Source of the DNA: Gammaproteobacteria bacterium
Lineage (GTDB): Bacteria; Pseudomonadota; Gammaproteobacteria; Pseudomonadales; Azotimanducaceae
Reading direction: 5' to 3'
Assembly (NCBI GenBank): GCA_009840305.1
Contig: VXNY01000028.1
Location: 124,001-188,000, forward strand
Length of the DNA: 64,000 bases
Shown: positions 51,106-60,437 of the stretch, piece after piece
How the letters are laid out: the number at the start of each line of letters is the position of its first letter
Numbering within the stretch: the first letter of the stretch is position 1
Program-made: the position numbers and the translations under genes
The notes under the pieces: generated by a model
The model's input: only the letters and a program-made list of their open reading frames with translations
The model's database searches: none
Told to the model about the DNA's origin: nothing

Positions 51106-51900
51106 ATGAAACCTCACTCTTTAGCTCCCCAACTACAACTAACGGTCGGCTTATTGCTGTTCGCGCTGGCATCCTCTGCTTCGGCAGAGGGAATGTTTTA
51201 CTTTGGTAGCGGTATTGGGCTCGAAAACTTCAAAGCGAGATACGACAAGCGCGCCGACACAGATCTGTTTCCCTCACTATCGCTCAGTGATCTTGTATTT
51301 AACGACCGAGATGGTGGTGATGGTACTCCCTACAGCCTTAACGCATTCACTGGTATTCGTATCGGTCTGCACAAGAAGGGGCTCTGGTTCGGTGTGCAGA
51401 CAGAAACGGTTCTAAGAAGCGACGTTGTGGAAGGACGTTTAGCTGGTGTAGGGAAGACCACCGATGGCTATGAAATTTCGAATCTACTTGAACAAAACTG
51501 GACATTAAGAACTGATCGAGACCGTTCTCTCATTGTGCGCGCAGGAACAGTTGTCAGTTTTCTCGGTATGCTAGACTTTTCGCCTTATGTTATCGCTGGC
51601 GTGCGTGAAGTGGAGGTCGCATTTGAGCGTTCCTTAGAAATTTGTGGTATTAAACTTGTTTGTCAAGAGGGTGAACAAGGCACGACAACTACAGAACGAC
51701 GCACTCCTTCTCTTCGTCACATGGTAGTTGGTCTTGGGATAGAAAAATTTATCGGCGAGAAGACATCCATTTCCTTCGAAGCTCGATACTCGAGTGAAGA
51801 TGACGACAGCTGGGACGAGTCTACGAATGACATCATTACTCCCTCTAGTCTTTCTACGGACTCCTACGATGTATCGTTGAAATTTTCGATCTACTTATGA
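51106..51900 (+). CDS. Outer-membrane beta-barrel protein, unknown
   Basis: A strong GGAGGA lies 5 nt before ATG 51106. The signal peptide ends ALASSASA-EG. The mature protein of about 235 residues has alternating amphipathic strands (MFYFGSGIGLENFKARYD, FSPYVIAGVREVEVAFER, TSISFEARYS) and ends in a strand closing VSLKFSIYL, the C-terminal pattern of barrel proteins. A Cys pair (EICGIKLVCQEG) probably forms a disulfide in a loop. The family is not recognised; an 8- or 10-strand OmpA/OmpW-like barrel is likely. It is 1 nt away from the convergent ABC gene. Confidence 0.72.
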   Translation: MKPHSLAPQLQLTVGLLLFALASSASAEGMFYFGSGIGLENFKARYDKRADTDLFPSLSLSDLVFNDRDGGDGTPYSLNAFTGIRIGLHKKGLWFGVQTETVLRSDVVEGRLAGVGKTTDGYEISNLLEQNWTLRTDRDRSLIVRAGTVVSFLGMLDFSPYVIAGVREVEVAFERSLEICGIKLVCQEGEQGTTTTERRTPSLRHMVVGLGIEKFIGEKTSISFEARYSSEDDDSWDESTNDIITPSSLSTDSYDVSLKFSIYL

Positions 51901-51901
51901 A

Positions 51902-52990
51902 CTAATTGCTAGCGATTTTTTCAGTTTGAGTGTGAGACAGCTTTAAATCGTCCCAGAAAAAGCAAGCGGCGCTACCACGTGAGGAGCTATCGGACGCTAG
52001 TTCAAGTGGCGGAGCCTCCTCAGAACAGCGAGGTTGAGCATAACGACAGCGGGTGTGAAAGCGACAACCGTTCGGGGGTAAGATCGGTGAAGGCACATCA
52101 CCTTTTAAGATAATTCGATCGGGTCGTCGTGTCGGATCGGCAACTGGAATCGCAGAGATCAGTGCCTGCGTGTATGGATGCTTGGGTGCTCGGTATATGT
52201 CCTCAGAAGTACTGGTTTCAACGATCTGTCCAAGGTACATAACAGCGATTTTATCGGATACGTGCTTGACAACAGCTAAGTCGTGAGCGATAAAAATTAG
52301 CGCTAAATCCATCTCGGTTTGCAGATCGAGCAACAAGTTTACTACTTGGGATTGAACGGATACGTCGAGTGCGGAAACAGCTTCGTCACACACGACTAAT
52401 TTTGGCTTGAGCGCGATCGCTCTAGCGATCCCGATACGTTGACGTTGTCCTCCAGAAAATTCGTGCGGAAAACGATTTGCGGCAGATTCATCTAGCCCAA
52501 CTCGATTTAACAGTTCACAGACCCTTTGTTCTCGCTCTGCCTTCGTACCTAATCGATGGATGATAAACGGTTCTGATAGTATCTTACGCACCGTATGGCG
52601 ACTGTTCAGAGATTCAAACGGATCTTGGAATATGATCTGTACGTCTCGTCGTAACTCGCGTAATTCTCGGCGTTTCATCCCAACAATGTCGCGTCCTTCA
52701 AACTTCACTGATCCGTAAGTTGGATGTACAAGTCTTAGCAGAGTTTTTCCAACGGTGCTCTTACCGCAACCCGACTCACCTACAAGACCTAGAGTCTCGC
52801 CGCGCTCCAGTGTGAAGGAGATATCATCCACGGCATGAACCTGCCCAACTGTTCGTGGGATAATTCCTTGTTTTACTGGGAAGAACTTAGTTAGTCCGTG
52901 AACCTCGAGAAGTGGCGGGACATAGGTAACGTCATCGTTTTCGTTCGCGTCTTTGATTTCGATTGCGTTCCCTTTATTGATATCGTTCAC
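51902..52990 (-). CDS. Oligopeptide/dipeptide ABC transporter ATPase, OppF-like
   Basis: A 362-residue ATPase of the OppF/DppF group. Walker [19 protein letters not shown], signature [18 protein letters not shown], Walker [17 protein letters not shown], and the C-terminal oligopeptide-transporter extension with cysteines ([16 protein letters not shown]). The start is GTG 52990, overlapping the upstream gene's TGA as GTGA; the frame is open to 53026 but the 4-nt coupling is more likely. The permeases and binding protein that such ATPases need are not next to it. Confidence 0.92.
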   Translation of the reverse strand: MNDINKGNAIEIKDANENDDVTYVPPLLEVHGLTKFFPVKQGIIPRTVGQVHAVDDISFTLERGETLGLVGESGCGKSTVGKTLLRLVHPTYGSVKFEGRDIVGMKRRELRELRRDVQIIFQDPFESLNSRHTVRKILSEPFIIHRLGTKAEREQRVCELLNRVGLDESAANRFPHEFSGGQRQRIGIARAIALKPKLVVCDEAVSALDVSVQSQVVNLLLDLQTEMDLALIFIAHDLAVVKHVSDKIAVMYLGQIVETSTSEDIYRAPKHPYTQALISAIPVADPTRRPDRIILKGDVPSPILPPNGCRFHTRCRYAQPRCSEEAPPLELASDSSSRGSAACFFWDDLKLSHTQTEKIASN

Positions 52991-53976
52991 TTGACATCTA
53001 CCACTGAATCTTGCCAAAAATGACAAGCGACGCTTCTCGCCTGCTGTGCTCCGAAATATTCAGGTACTTCCTGTGCGCATAATTGTTGCGCCCGTTCACA
53101 ACGATTACGAAAACGGCATCCCGACGGCATGTTAGCAAAGCTGGGCACCATTCCTCTGATGGTCTTCAGTTGTGTCTTTGGAATACCACTCAACGTTGGA
53201 ATCGAATTGAGTAAGCCTTGCGTATAAGGATGAAGTGGTTGAGAAAACAATTCCAACGCAGTCGCCTCTTCCGCGACTCTACCAGCATACATCACTACCA
53301 CTCGATCGGCGATTTCGGCGATGACTGCCAAATCGTGCGTAATAAAAATCACCGCCATCCCATTTTCACGTTGTAATTCGGCGATCAGTTCAAGAATTTG
53401 AGCTTGAATCGTGACGTCTAGTGCTGTAGTAGGTTCGTCTGCGATCAGGATGTCAGGTACATGTATTAACGCCATCGCGATCATCACTCTTTGACGCATC
53501 CCGCCTGATAGTTGGTGCGGGTATTCCGTTAGACGTTGTCGAGGTTCTGGAATACCAACTCGATCTAGCAATTCGACGCTGATCTTGAGTTGTTCGTCCT
53601 TACTGAGTTCTGGGCGGTGAAGTTGGAGTGTTTCCATTAACTGACGCCCAACGCGCTGAACGGGGTTAAGCGCGGTCATAGGCTCTTGGAAGATCATCGA
53701 TATCTTGCGACCCCGAATACTTCTCATTTGCTCGGGTCGGTATGACAGGAGATCGTCGCCACCAAACATGATTTGACCGCCAGTGACGCGACCGGCCGGT
53801 TTGGGAAGTAGTCCCATGATGGCTAAAGAGGTCACGCTTTTACCACACCCAGACTCACCCACGACGCCTAGAGTCTCACCTTTGGCTAACTGAAAAGCGA
53901 CATCATCTAGAACCGCTACCGTAGCTTCATCAGTATCGAAAGAAACCGAAAGATTCTGAACTTCTAAAAGGGCCAT
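52987..53976 (-). CDS. Oligopeptide/dipeptide ABC transporter ATPase, OppD-like
   Basis: A 329-residue ATPase of the OppD/DppD group: Walker [20 protein letters not shown], signature HQLSGGMRQRVMIAMAL, Walker B ILIADEPTTALDVTIQ and the C-terminal extension (SGCRFRNRCERAQQLC). It is the first gene of a two-gene unit with the OppF-like ATPase. Upstream lie 188 nt without a gene and then an unrelated exported nuclease gene, so the permease genes must be elsewhere. Confidence 0.92.
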   Translation of the reverse strand: MALLEVQNLSVSFDTDEATVAVLDDVAFQLAKGETLGVVGESGCGKSVTSLAIMGLLPKPAGRVTGGQIMFGGDDLLSYRPEQMRSIRGRKISMIFQEPMTALNPVQRVGRQLMETLQLHRPELSKDEQLKISVELLDRVGIPEPRQRLTEYPHQLSGGMRQRVMIAMALIHVPDILIADEPTTALDVTIQAQILELIAELQRENGMAVIFITHDLAVIAEIADRVVVMYAGRVAEEATALELFSQPLHPYTQGLLNSIPTLSGIPKTQLKTIRGMVPSFANMPSGCRFRNRCERAQQLCAQEVPEYFGAQQARSVACHFWQDSVVDVK

Positions 53977-54164
53977 TAATGAAGTGGTGTACGGCTATTG
54001 GCTCAACACGAGAAAGAAAAGTTGATGCTAGTCTTTGTTAGTTGAAGTGCGTTGCTCATATGGAGTATTGTGCTTAAAGTAAGTTGACCGACGAATATCT
54101 AATTCAACGAATCAGAGCGGACGAGTCTCTCTAAAGCGTAGCTCACACGCCCAAAAAATCTTCT

Positions 54165-55067
54165 TCACCGAAGTTCAAAATCTGCAGAAACTGCACAATG
54201 ATCGGGGTGGTCCGCGATTCTCGGTCCCTCACGAAAAGAGTTTTTGACCAAAAGAGACCCGTTCAAGTCTCCAACAATAATGTGGTCGATGAACTCGGAA
54301 AAACTTGGATGACACTTCGATCCACCGGCACTGGTCAACAATTCTAGTTTTTGATCTTTGGTATTTAGTAGTGTCCATCCCCAGTCCTTTGGTAGTGCGA
54401 GTCGGCGATTAAAATCGCCCAAGATTGCAAAGGATTCATTCCCATCAAGTCGTGCATCGCGCCATTCGACCAAAATCTCTAATTGAGTTCTTAAGTCTGC
54501 ACATTGAGCTTTTTTCGCCTCATCCTCGTCTTCAGTGTTGCTCCAGCAGCCCGGGACTAGATGAACGTTAAGTAAACGCAGGTTGGAACCTGATTTGATC
54601 GAAATGTCGGTACCCCATCGGTGAAAGTTGTGACCAAGACCCAGACTTTTTACGTCGTCGTGTCGTTCGTAATCGATACCTTTACGGATCGCAAAGCCTG
54701 TTGCAATGTGCTGTCGAAAACGACCCAGTGCGTCCAAGCATTCCATGTTCGGTTCCTGATGTGGTCGTTTCGACACTTCAATGTTCCATTCGGTCGGAGA
54801 AAAAACTTTCTCTGCAGCCGCTAAGTCTTTGACTTCTTGAAACGCAACAACGTCAAATTCTTGCTCAAGTATCGATTGCTTCATCAGGGTAAAATCGGCT
54901 TCGGTCCGGTCGATGCAACCTTCGGATCCATCCGCATTTAAGTGTTCCAAGTTCCAAGCTGCGACACGCAGTGGTTCAGCTTCCATCCAACTACAAAGCA
55001 AGATCATTATGCTTGAAGTCGTAGCTAGAATCCGAGTCACAGAGCGATGTCTAAGTAGGCGATGCAC
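54165..55067 (-). CDS. Exported endonuclease/exonuclease/phosphatase-family protein
   Basis: A 300-residue protein with a signal-like N-terminus (ILATTSSIMILLCSWMEAEP). The EEP-fold motifs are in order: RVAAWNLEHL, VVAFQEVKD, LRLLNVHLVPG, FAILGDFNRRL, EFIDHIIVGD and the final ADHPDHCAVSADF. These hold the metal-binding Glu, Asn, Asp and catalytic His. Substrate (DNA, RNA or a phospholipid/phosphoester) cannot be told. Extracellular or periplasmic location is likely. Four cysteines in the mature part fit an oxidising compartment. Confidence 0.85.
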   Translation of the reverse strand: MHRLLRHRSVTRILATTSSIMILLCSWMEAEPLRVAAWNLEHLNADGSEGCIDRTEADFTLMKQSILEQEFDVVAFQEVKDLAAAEKVFSPTEWNIEVSKRPHQEPNMECLDALGRFRQHIATGFAIRKGIDYERHDDVKSLGLGHNFHRWGTDISIKSGSNLRLLNVHLVPGCWSNTEDEDEAKKAQCADLRTQLEILVEWRDARLDGNESFAILGDFNRRLALPKDWGWTLLNTKDQKLELLTSAGGSKCHPSFSEFIDHIIVGDLNGSLLVKNSFREGPRIADHPDHCAVSADFELR

Positions 55068-55169
55068 ACAGCAAATAGTATTGTAGTTGGAGGATTCTTT
55101 TGTGCTAGGGCACGTCCGTATTTCCAGAGACTCGTACTACCTCATATGTTTCGTTGATGGAGCAAGTTT

Positions 55170-56708
55170 TTGACACTGATTGAAAACCAACCTGCACGTG
55201 AATATCCAGATTTACTCGGCACCCTAGAACCATTTGCCGCGATTGATCTAGGCTCGAACAACTTTCACGTAATTATCGCGATGGAACGTCCAAACAATCG
55301 TTGGCAGATCATTGACCGGCACAAAGAACTAACGCGACTCGCACAGGGTATTGAAGAAACGCGTGTGATCAGTCGGCAATCGCTGAATCGAGCACTTCGT
55401 GCTTTAGAACGCGTGAGCCAACGTATTCGAAATCTACCCAAACGGAACGTAAGAGTAGTTGGAACGCACACCCTTCGGACTGCTGAAAATGCGAATGAAT
55501 TCATTCGTCAAGGTGAAGCGGTACTTGGTCATCGTATCGAAGTGATCAGTGGCCGAGAAGAAGCGCGTCTGATCTATCTAGGGGCATCTCATTCTTTTGA
55601 ACACCGGTCTCGAAATCGGCTAGTCGTTGATATCGGTGGTGGGAGCACTGAGATCGTACAAGGCACCCAATTTCAGCCGAATGTATTGCGGAGTTTTCAT
55701 ATCGGCTGCATCTCCATGACGGATAGGTGTTTTGCTGATGGGAAGATCACAGCGAAACGGTTTCGTCGTGCTCGAGATCTAGCTTTGGACGAATTGCAAC
55801 CGTTTCGGTTTATGTTTCGTTCGCAACCGTGGGAAGTTGCCGTGGGGACGAGCGGTACGCTGCAAGCAGTGCAATTTGCAATCAATGGGTTGTACTCCGC
55901 AAAGTTAATCACCCAAGTTGCACTTGCGGAACTAATACAAAAGCTGTGTGATCTCGGACACACTGAAAAGATCTCCGAAGACATTTGTAACCAGAATCGA
56001 GCACCAGTATTCGCCGGTGGTGTCGCGATCGTCGATGCGATAATGCAGACTTTGGGTATGGATGAGTTACACGTCACCGACGGAGCTTTACGTGAGGGAG
56101 TCCTGCACGATCTACTTGGTCGAACGCAACACAACGACATTCGTGAGACTTCCATCCAAGATCTCGTTTCGCGTTTTCACATTGACGTGAAACACAGTGA
56201 GAGAGTTTCGGATACCGCGTTGGATTTGTTTCAGCAGGTGCAGCACGCTTGGGCACTTGATGAACGAGAGGAAAAGAACCTCTTACGCTGGGCTGCTATG
56301 CTGCATGAAATTGGAATGGATATCTCGCACTCCAAATATCATCGACACGGTGAATACTTGCTGCAACACCTCGATTTAGCCGGCTTCTCTCAGAGTGAAC
56401 AACGACGGTTAGCGATCTTAGTACGCGCACATCGCAGACGTTTCCCTTTAGAGCTCTTTGTTGAGAATACAACGTTGTCGAAACTCGCAAGTCTATTACG
56501 CCTTGCAACGGTGCTTCGGAGAAATCGTGCAGATCATCCGGCACCACCTTATAGCCTTGACATTAATGATTCTGGTCTTGCGTTAAGTTTGCCTCGAGAC
56601 TGGTTGCGCGATCATCGACTAACTTTAATGGATCTCCAACGAGAAGTTGCATACATGCGATCTGCGCCTTATCAACTTACACTCTCGCTGACGAACAGTT
56701 CCAAGTGA
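55170..56708 (+). CDS. ppx: Exopolyphosphatase (Ppx/GppA family)
   Basis: A 512-residue Ppx/GppA phosphatase with the actin-like ATPase-fold motifs FAAIDLGSNNFHVIIA and LVVDIGGGSTEIVQG, then VGTSGTLQAV and the C-terminal HD-like domain (LLRWAAMLHEIGMDISHSKY, HGEYLLQHLDLAGFS). The start is TTG 55170 with GGAG 7 nt upstream. It degrades polyphosphate from the ends. It faces ppk with 15 nt between stops, unlike the enteric ppk-ppx operon. GppA (ppGpp-related) activity cannot be excluded, but context favours Ppx. Confidence 0.92.
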   Translation: MTLIENQPAREYPDLLGTLEPFAAIDLGSNNFHVIIAMERPNNRWQIIDRHKELTRLAQGIEETRVISRQSLNRALRALERVSQRIRNLPKRNVRVVGTHTLRTAENANEFIRQGEAVLGHRIEVISGREEARLIYLGASHSFEHRSRNRLVVDIGGGSTEIVQGTQFQPNVLRSFHIGCISMTDRCFADGKITAKRFRRARDLALDELQPFRFMFRSQPWEVAVGTSGTLQAVQFAINGLYSAKLITQVALAELIQKLCDLGHTEKISEDICNQNRAPVFAGGVAIVDAIMQTLGMDELHVTDGALREGVLHDLLGRTQHNDIRETSIQDLVSRFHIDVKHSERVSDTALDLFQQVQHAWALDEREEKNLLRWAAMLHEIGMDISHSKYHRHGEYLLQHLDLAGFSQSEQRRLAILVRAHRRRFPLELFVENTTLSKLASLLRLATVLRRNRADHPAPPYSLDINDSGLALSLPRDWLRDHRLTLMDLQREVAYMRSAPYQLTLSLTNSSK

Positions 56709-56723
56709 GCTTCGGCTCGGCAG

Positions 56724-58787
56724 TTAGGCAAGTTGCTTTAACAACTCGGATTGAGCGCTAAGTTGTTTCGTTTCGGCCTCAAGAGGTAAATAGGTGCCAT
56801 CCGCTTGCAATATCCAAGCTTGACTGTTGTCTTGTAAGTAGAGTTGTAGACTCTCGTTACACACTCTTTCCGCTAAATCTCGATCTAGGATGGGAAAGCC
56901 AGTTTCTACTCTGGCAAAAAAGTTTCGAGCCATCCAGTCAGCACTTGACAGATAGGTTTGCGGGTCGCCACCGTTTTCGAAGTGAAACACTCGTGAGTGC
57001 TCTAAAAATCGACCGACAATAGAACGCACTTCAATATTTTCCGATATTCCGGGGATTTGTGGTCGTAACGCACAGACTCCTCGTACGATGAGTTTGATTT
57101 CAACTCCAGCTTGTGCAGCTCGATAAAGTTCTTTAATGATATTTTCCTCGACGAGGGAGTTCATTTTGGCAATGATCCCACTTGGCTTACCCGCTTCTTT
57201 GTGCGCAATTTCTTGGCGGATATGTGCAACCATGGCATCGTACAGAGTAAAGGGCGATTGAAGGAGCTTCTTCAACTTGTCAGAATGTCCTGTCGAGACG
57301 ATTTGTCGAAACAGTTGTTGGACATCTTCTCCAATTTCAGGATTACAAGTAATCAAACCATAGTCGGTGTAGATTCGTGCAGTATCGGCATGGTAATTCC
57401 CCGTAGCAATGTGTACGTACCGACGTAACCCGTCTCTTTCGCGCCGCATTACAAGCAACATTTTGGCGTGTGTCTTGTAACCCACTACGCCATAGACTAC
57501 TTGCGCGCCTGCAGCTTGAAGTTTAGTCGCAAGTTCTATGTTGTCAGCTTCATCAAAGCGTGCTCGTAATTCGATCACGACCAACACTTCCTTGCCACTT
57601 GCAGCGGCATTAGTCAGAGCTTGTACGACGGCGGAATTTACGCCCGTACGGTAGAGAGTTTGACGTATTGCAATCACATCTGCATCACTCGCGGCTTGGC
57701 GAAGAAAGTCAAGCACGGGGGTAAAAGATTCGAATGGATGATGTAGGAGTATGTCGTTTTTGCGCACCACTGCAAAAAGATCATTAGCTTTTCGTATGTG
57801 TTTTGGGACGCTCGGTGTAAATTCGCGAAACTTGAGGTCCCGTCGGTCGACTAGGTCCGGGACCTGATTTAAACGCATTAGATTTACGGGACCTTCGCAA
57901 GAATAGACTGCACTCTTAGCAAGTCCAAATTGCGAGCGTAAGAAATCACGTTCATATTCCGGACAAGCACTATCGATTTCAAGTCGAACTTCATCTCCGA
58001 ATCGTCGCCCCGGTAACTCCCCTTCGAGCGCGTGCCTTAGATCGGTGATTTCTTCTTCGTCTACCCACAAATCGCTGTTTCTGGTGACGCGGAACTGATG
58101 GCAACCCGATACCGTCATTCCTTGAAACAGCTCGTCTACATGTGCATGGATAATCGAAGAAAGGAAAACGAAGTCCCATTCGTGAGAAGCGATCTCTTTT
58201 GGGAAGCGAATCAGTCTTGGTAATGCTCGAGGTGCATGGACGACAGCCATCTGCCCCGGACGACCGAATGCGTCTTGTCCCTCAAGTATTACTACAAAAT
58301 TGAGAATTTTGTTCAACAATCTCGGGAAAGGATGAGCGGGATCGAGTCCAATTGGATTTAGAACCGGAGAGAGTTCTCGAACAAAATAATCATGAACCCA
58401 GTGCTTCTGCTTGTCGTCCCATTCGTGTCGTCGAAGGAAATAGATCCCTTCCGCGCGCAGTTCAGGAATCAGCTGTTCATTTAGTACCCGGTATTGTTCG
58501 TCGACTAGAGCTTGAACTTCAATTGATATTTGCGCTAGTTGTTCCTGTGGTGTTAAATTGTCGGGACCGCGCTGAGTGGAGCCGTATTCAACTTGTTGTA
58601 TGAGACCGGCGACCCGGATTTCAAAAAATTCGTCTAGATTGGAACTTGAGATGCAGAGATATCGCAAGCGCTCGAGAAGGGGATAGCTCGCGCGCTGTGC
58701 TTGCGCGAGTACACGACTATTGAACTGAAGCAAAGACAGTTCCCGATTAATAAATAATTCAGGTCGGTCAAATTCAGATTCGTTCAA
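56724..58787 (-). CDS. ppk: Polyphosphate kinase 1
   Basis: Makes inorganic polyphosphate from ATP; 687 residues. Motifs: FINRELSLLQFNSRVLAQA, the autophosphorylated His in VVGYKTHAKMLLVMRRE, HIATGNYHADTARIYTDYGL, IIKELYRAAQAGVEIKLIVR and the second conserved His in FLEHSRVFHFENGG. All four domains of PPK1 fit. An inverted repeat lies 35-70 nt upstream of its ATG. Pairing with ppx gives synthesis and breakdown of the same polymer. Confidence 0.96.
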   Translation of the reverse strand: MNESEFDRPELFINRELSLLQFNSRVLAQAQRASYPLLERLRYLCISSSNLDEFFEIRVAGLIQQVEYGSTQRGPDNLTPQEQLAQISIEVQALVDEQYRVLNEQLIPELRAEGIYFLRRHEWDDKQKHWVHDYFVRELSPVLNPIGLDPAHPFPRLLNKILNFVVILEGQDAFGRPGQMAVVHAPRALPRLIRFPKEIASHEWDFVFLSSIIHAHVDELFQGMTVSGCHQFRVTRNSDLWVDEEEITDLRHALEGELPGRRFGDEVRLEIDSACPEYERDFLRSQFGLAKSAVYSCEGPVNLMRLNQVPDLVDRRDLKFREFTPSVPKHIRKANDLFAVVRKNDILLHHPFESFTPVLDFLRQAASDADVIAIRQTLYRTGVNSAVVQALTNAAASGKEVLVVIELRARFDEADNIELATKLQAAGAQVVYGVVGYKTHAKMLLVMRRERDGLRRYVHIATGNYHADTARIYTDYGLITCNPEIGEDVQQLFRQIVSTGHSDKLKKLLQSPFTLYDAMVAHIRQEIAHKEAGKPSGIIAKMNSLVEENIIKELYRAAQAGVEIKLIVRGVCALRPQIPGISENIEVRSIVGRFLEHSRVFHFENGGDPQTYLSSADWMARNFFARVETGFPILDRDLAERVCNESLQLYLQDNSQAWILQADGTYLPLEAETKQLSAQSELLKQLA

Positions 58788-59240
58788 AAAAACCTCAAGT
58801 GATCGTTAAGAATACGCGAACATGACCCTCTCCCTCGCGAGAACTCAGTGGGTCATTTCTAGGTAGGACCACAAAAGACCAAGTAAAGATTCACGACTAA
58901 CCAACAAGTAGTTGATGTGTTTCCCAGTTTGGTCAAAAGATGGACTTTCCGGTACTCAGCAACTATTTGATTTTAGGGAAGATCTTGAGTAGGAGACTTT
59001 CATTGACGCAAAGCATAACGCATCAAAAGCAACAGAGAGCATGCAATAAATCTCTAAAGCTTTGGAGTCTGTTACGAAATCTGTTCTACCGTTGGAGAAC
59101 GTTCGAAAACAACAAACTTCGTGAATTCAGGTAAACCAATGTAGCTAAGTTTGTACCTAAGTCTAGGAGTTTTGGAAAGTCGTTCACACTTACAATAGAC
59201 TTAACTTTACGACGCATAAGAAAGTGCTCCCGCTTAGGCA
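58788..59240. other. Divergent non-coding gap of 453 nt between ppk and a small membrane protein
   Basis: No supported gene or RNA. Near ppk there is an inverted repeat ATGACCC (58822-58828) with GGGTCAT (58850-58856) enclosing the palindrome CTCGCGAG (58834-58841), a possible ppk control site. No Pho-box-like CTGTCAT repeat was found. The rest is AT-rich and featureless. Confidence 0.4.
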
Positions 59241-59636
59241 ATGTCCGTATTTTTAGGTTTCTCATTTTTTCGTTTTCATCGTCGCCGGAACAAAATACTT
59301 GCGATTTATGAGACCTTTCTGACATCTTCGAAGCGTCGATTGCATCCGCTAGAAATCGGTCGGGAAAGTGGTATGCACACCATAGATGTGATTAAGGTAT
59401 TGTCGAGCACACCAGAGATCTTTCTTAAAGTTCCCGGGGCCGGTTCACAGGGTGTAAACCTGTACGCTCTACGTTCATCTGTCGTCGTACAAAGTAGCGA
59501 TGCAGTTGTAGCTTATATCAATCGATTAGCGCGACGGGATAGAATCTTATATTACTCTCTAATCATCCTTGTTTTAGCGGCTATTGTAGTAGTCGGACTA
59601 AGAAGTATCACGTTTGTACGATATTTGTTTGCATAG
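59241..59636 (+). CDS. Small protein with helical N-domain and one membrane helix, unknown
   Basis: A 131-residue product from ATG 59241. Residues about 20-90 (ILAIYETFLTSSKRRLHPLE, GMHTIDVIKVLSSTPEIFL, VNLYALR) have the spacing of a winged-helix-like domain, though this is only a visual impression. A polar helix follows, then a C-terminal membrane segment (ILYYSLIILVLAAIVVVGLR). Tail-anchored topology with the N-domain in the cytoplasm is likely. Family not recognised. It lies convergent with smrA. Confidence 0.6.
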   Translation: MSVFLGFSFFRFHRRRNKILAIYETFLTSSKRRLHPLEIGRESGMHTIDVIKVLSSTPEIFLKVPGAGSQGVNLYALRSSVVVQSSDAVVAYINRLARRDRILYYSLIILVLAAIVVVGLRSITFVRYLFA

Positions 59637-59687
59637 AAGAAAGGTAAAGCCAACTGTTATCGTTGGATACTCTAAATTTGAACACGG

Positions 59688-60275
59688 TTACCCTAAACGG
59701 CGAGCGATTCGTTCCCTAGTTTCATCCTTTGCGGCTCGAGATTTCTTTAAGTGGACGAGTGTAGCTCCGGAACCACCTTGGTGTTTCGGCGCAGAGGCGA
59801 AAGCGTTGACCTTTGGATGATGTTTGAGCCAGTGCGCCACGTGACTTTTCAATTGTGCTGGAGGGGTACTTCGTAATCCTATACCATGTACGATTAGCAC
59901 GGTACGCATACGTTTCTCCAAACTTTTTGAAATGAACTGTAACATGCAGCGGAAGGCATCTGTCACTCGAAGGTTGTGTAAGTCCAATTTATCTTGGATT
60001 GGGTATCGACCACTTCTCAATTTGGCCATAGTGTCGGGCTGTACTCCCTCAGCCTTCCACTCTAAATGGTCGTGGGATTCGACGAAGTCTAAGTCGACTG
60101 GTTGTGCTTCCAACAGGTCGTTAGTCGAAGCTTCCCTGGTTGCATTGGTACGTGCACGTTCTCGATTTGTTTGGTGGTTCTTGGATTGCTTTTGTACTTC
60201 TACACGCGGTGTATTTGCTATAGCTTGAACATCGGAAAATTCTTGTTCGAAAATAGAGCGTTTTTTATCTGACAT
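59688..60275 (-). CDS. Smr-domain endonuclease, SmrA-like
   Basis: A 195-residue protein. The polar N-terminal half is probably disordered. The C-terminal Smr domain (about 93-180) has KLDLHNLRVTDAF (LDLHG-like), VLIVHGIGLRS (HGxG-like, here HGIG) and APKHQGGSGATLVHLKK. This is the SmrA (YdaL)/SmrB family of nicking or RNA-cleaving enzymes; SmrB acts on mRNA at collided ribosomes. The HxAxxxHGGxGAT-like end fits SmrA best, but the subfamily is not certain, so no symbol is given. Confidence 0.85.
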   Translation of the reverse strand: MSDKKRSIFEQEFSDVQAIANTPRVEVQKQSKNHQTNRERARTNATREASTNDLLEAQPVDLDFVESHDHLEWKAEGVQPDTMAKLRSGRYPIQDKLDLHNLRVTDAFRCMLQFISKSLEKRMRTVLIVHGIGLRSTPPAQLKSHVAHWLKHHPKVNAFASAPKHQGGSGATLVHLKKSRAAKDETRERIARRLG

Positions 60276-60437
60276 TTCGGTGCCCAGTTTTTCTGCGTCG
60301 GTACTTACTAATCAATCCACTTGGACTAAACAGAAGAAGTTTACACACATTGATTCTTTCCCTTACTAAGCAAAGAAGACTACCGCCAAGTAACATTTGT
60401 TGCTCATTCTCGTTTTCAGAACCCAGAGGGCGGTTCG

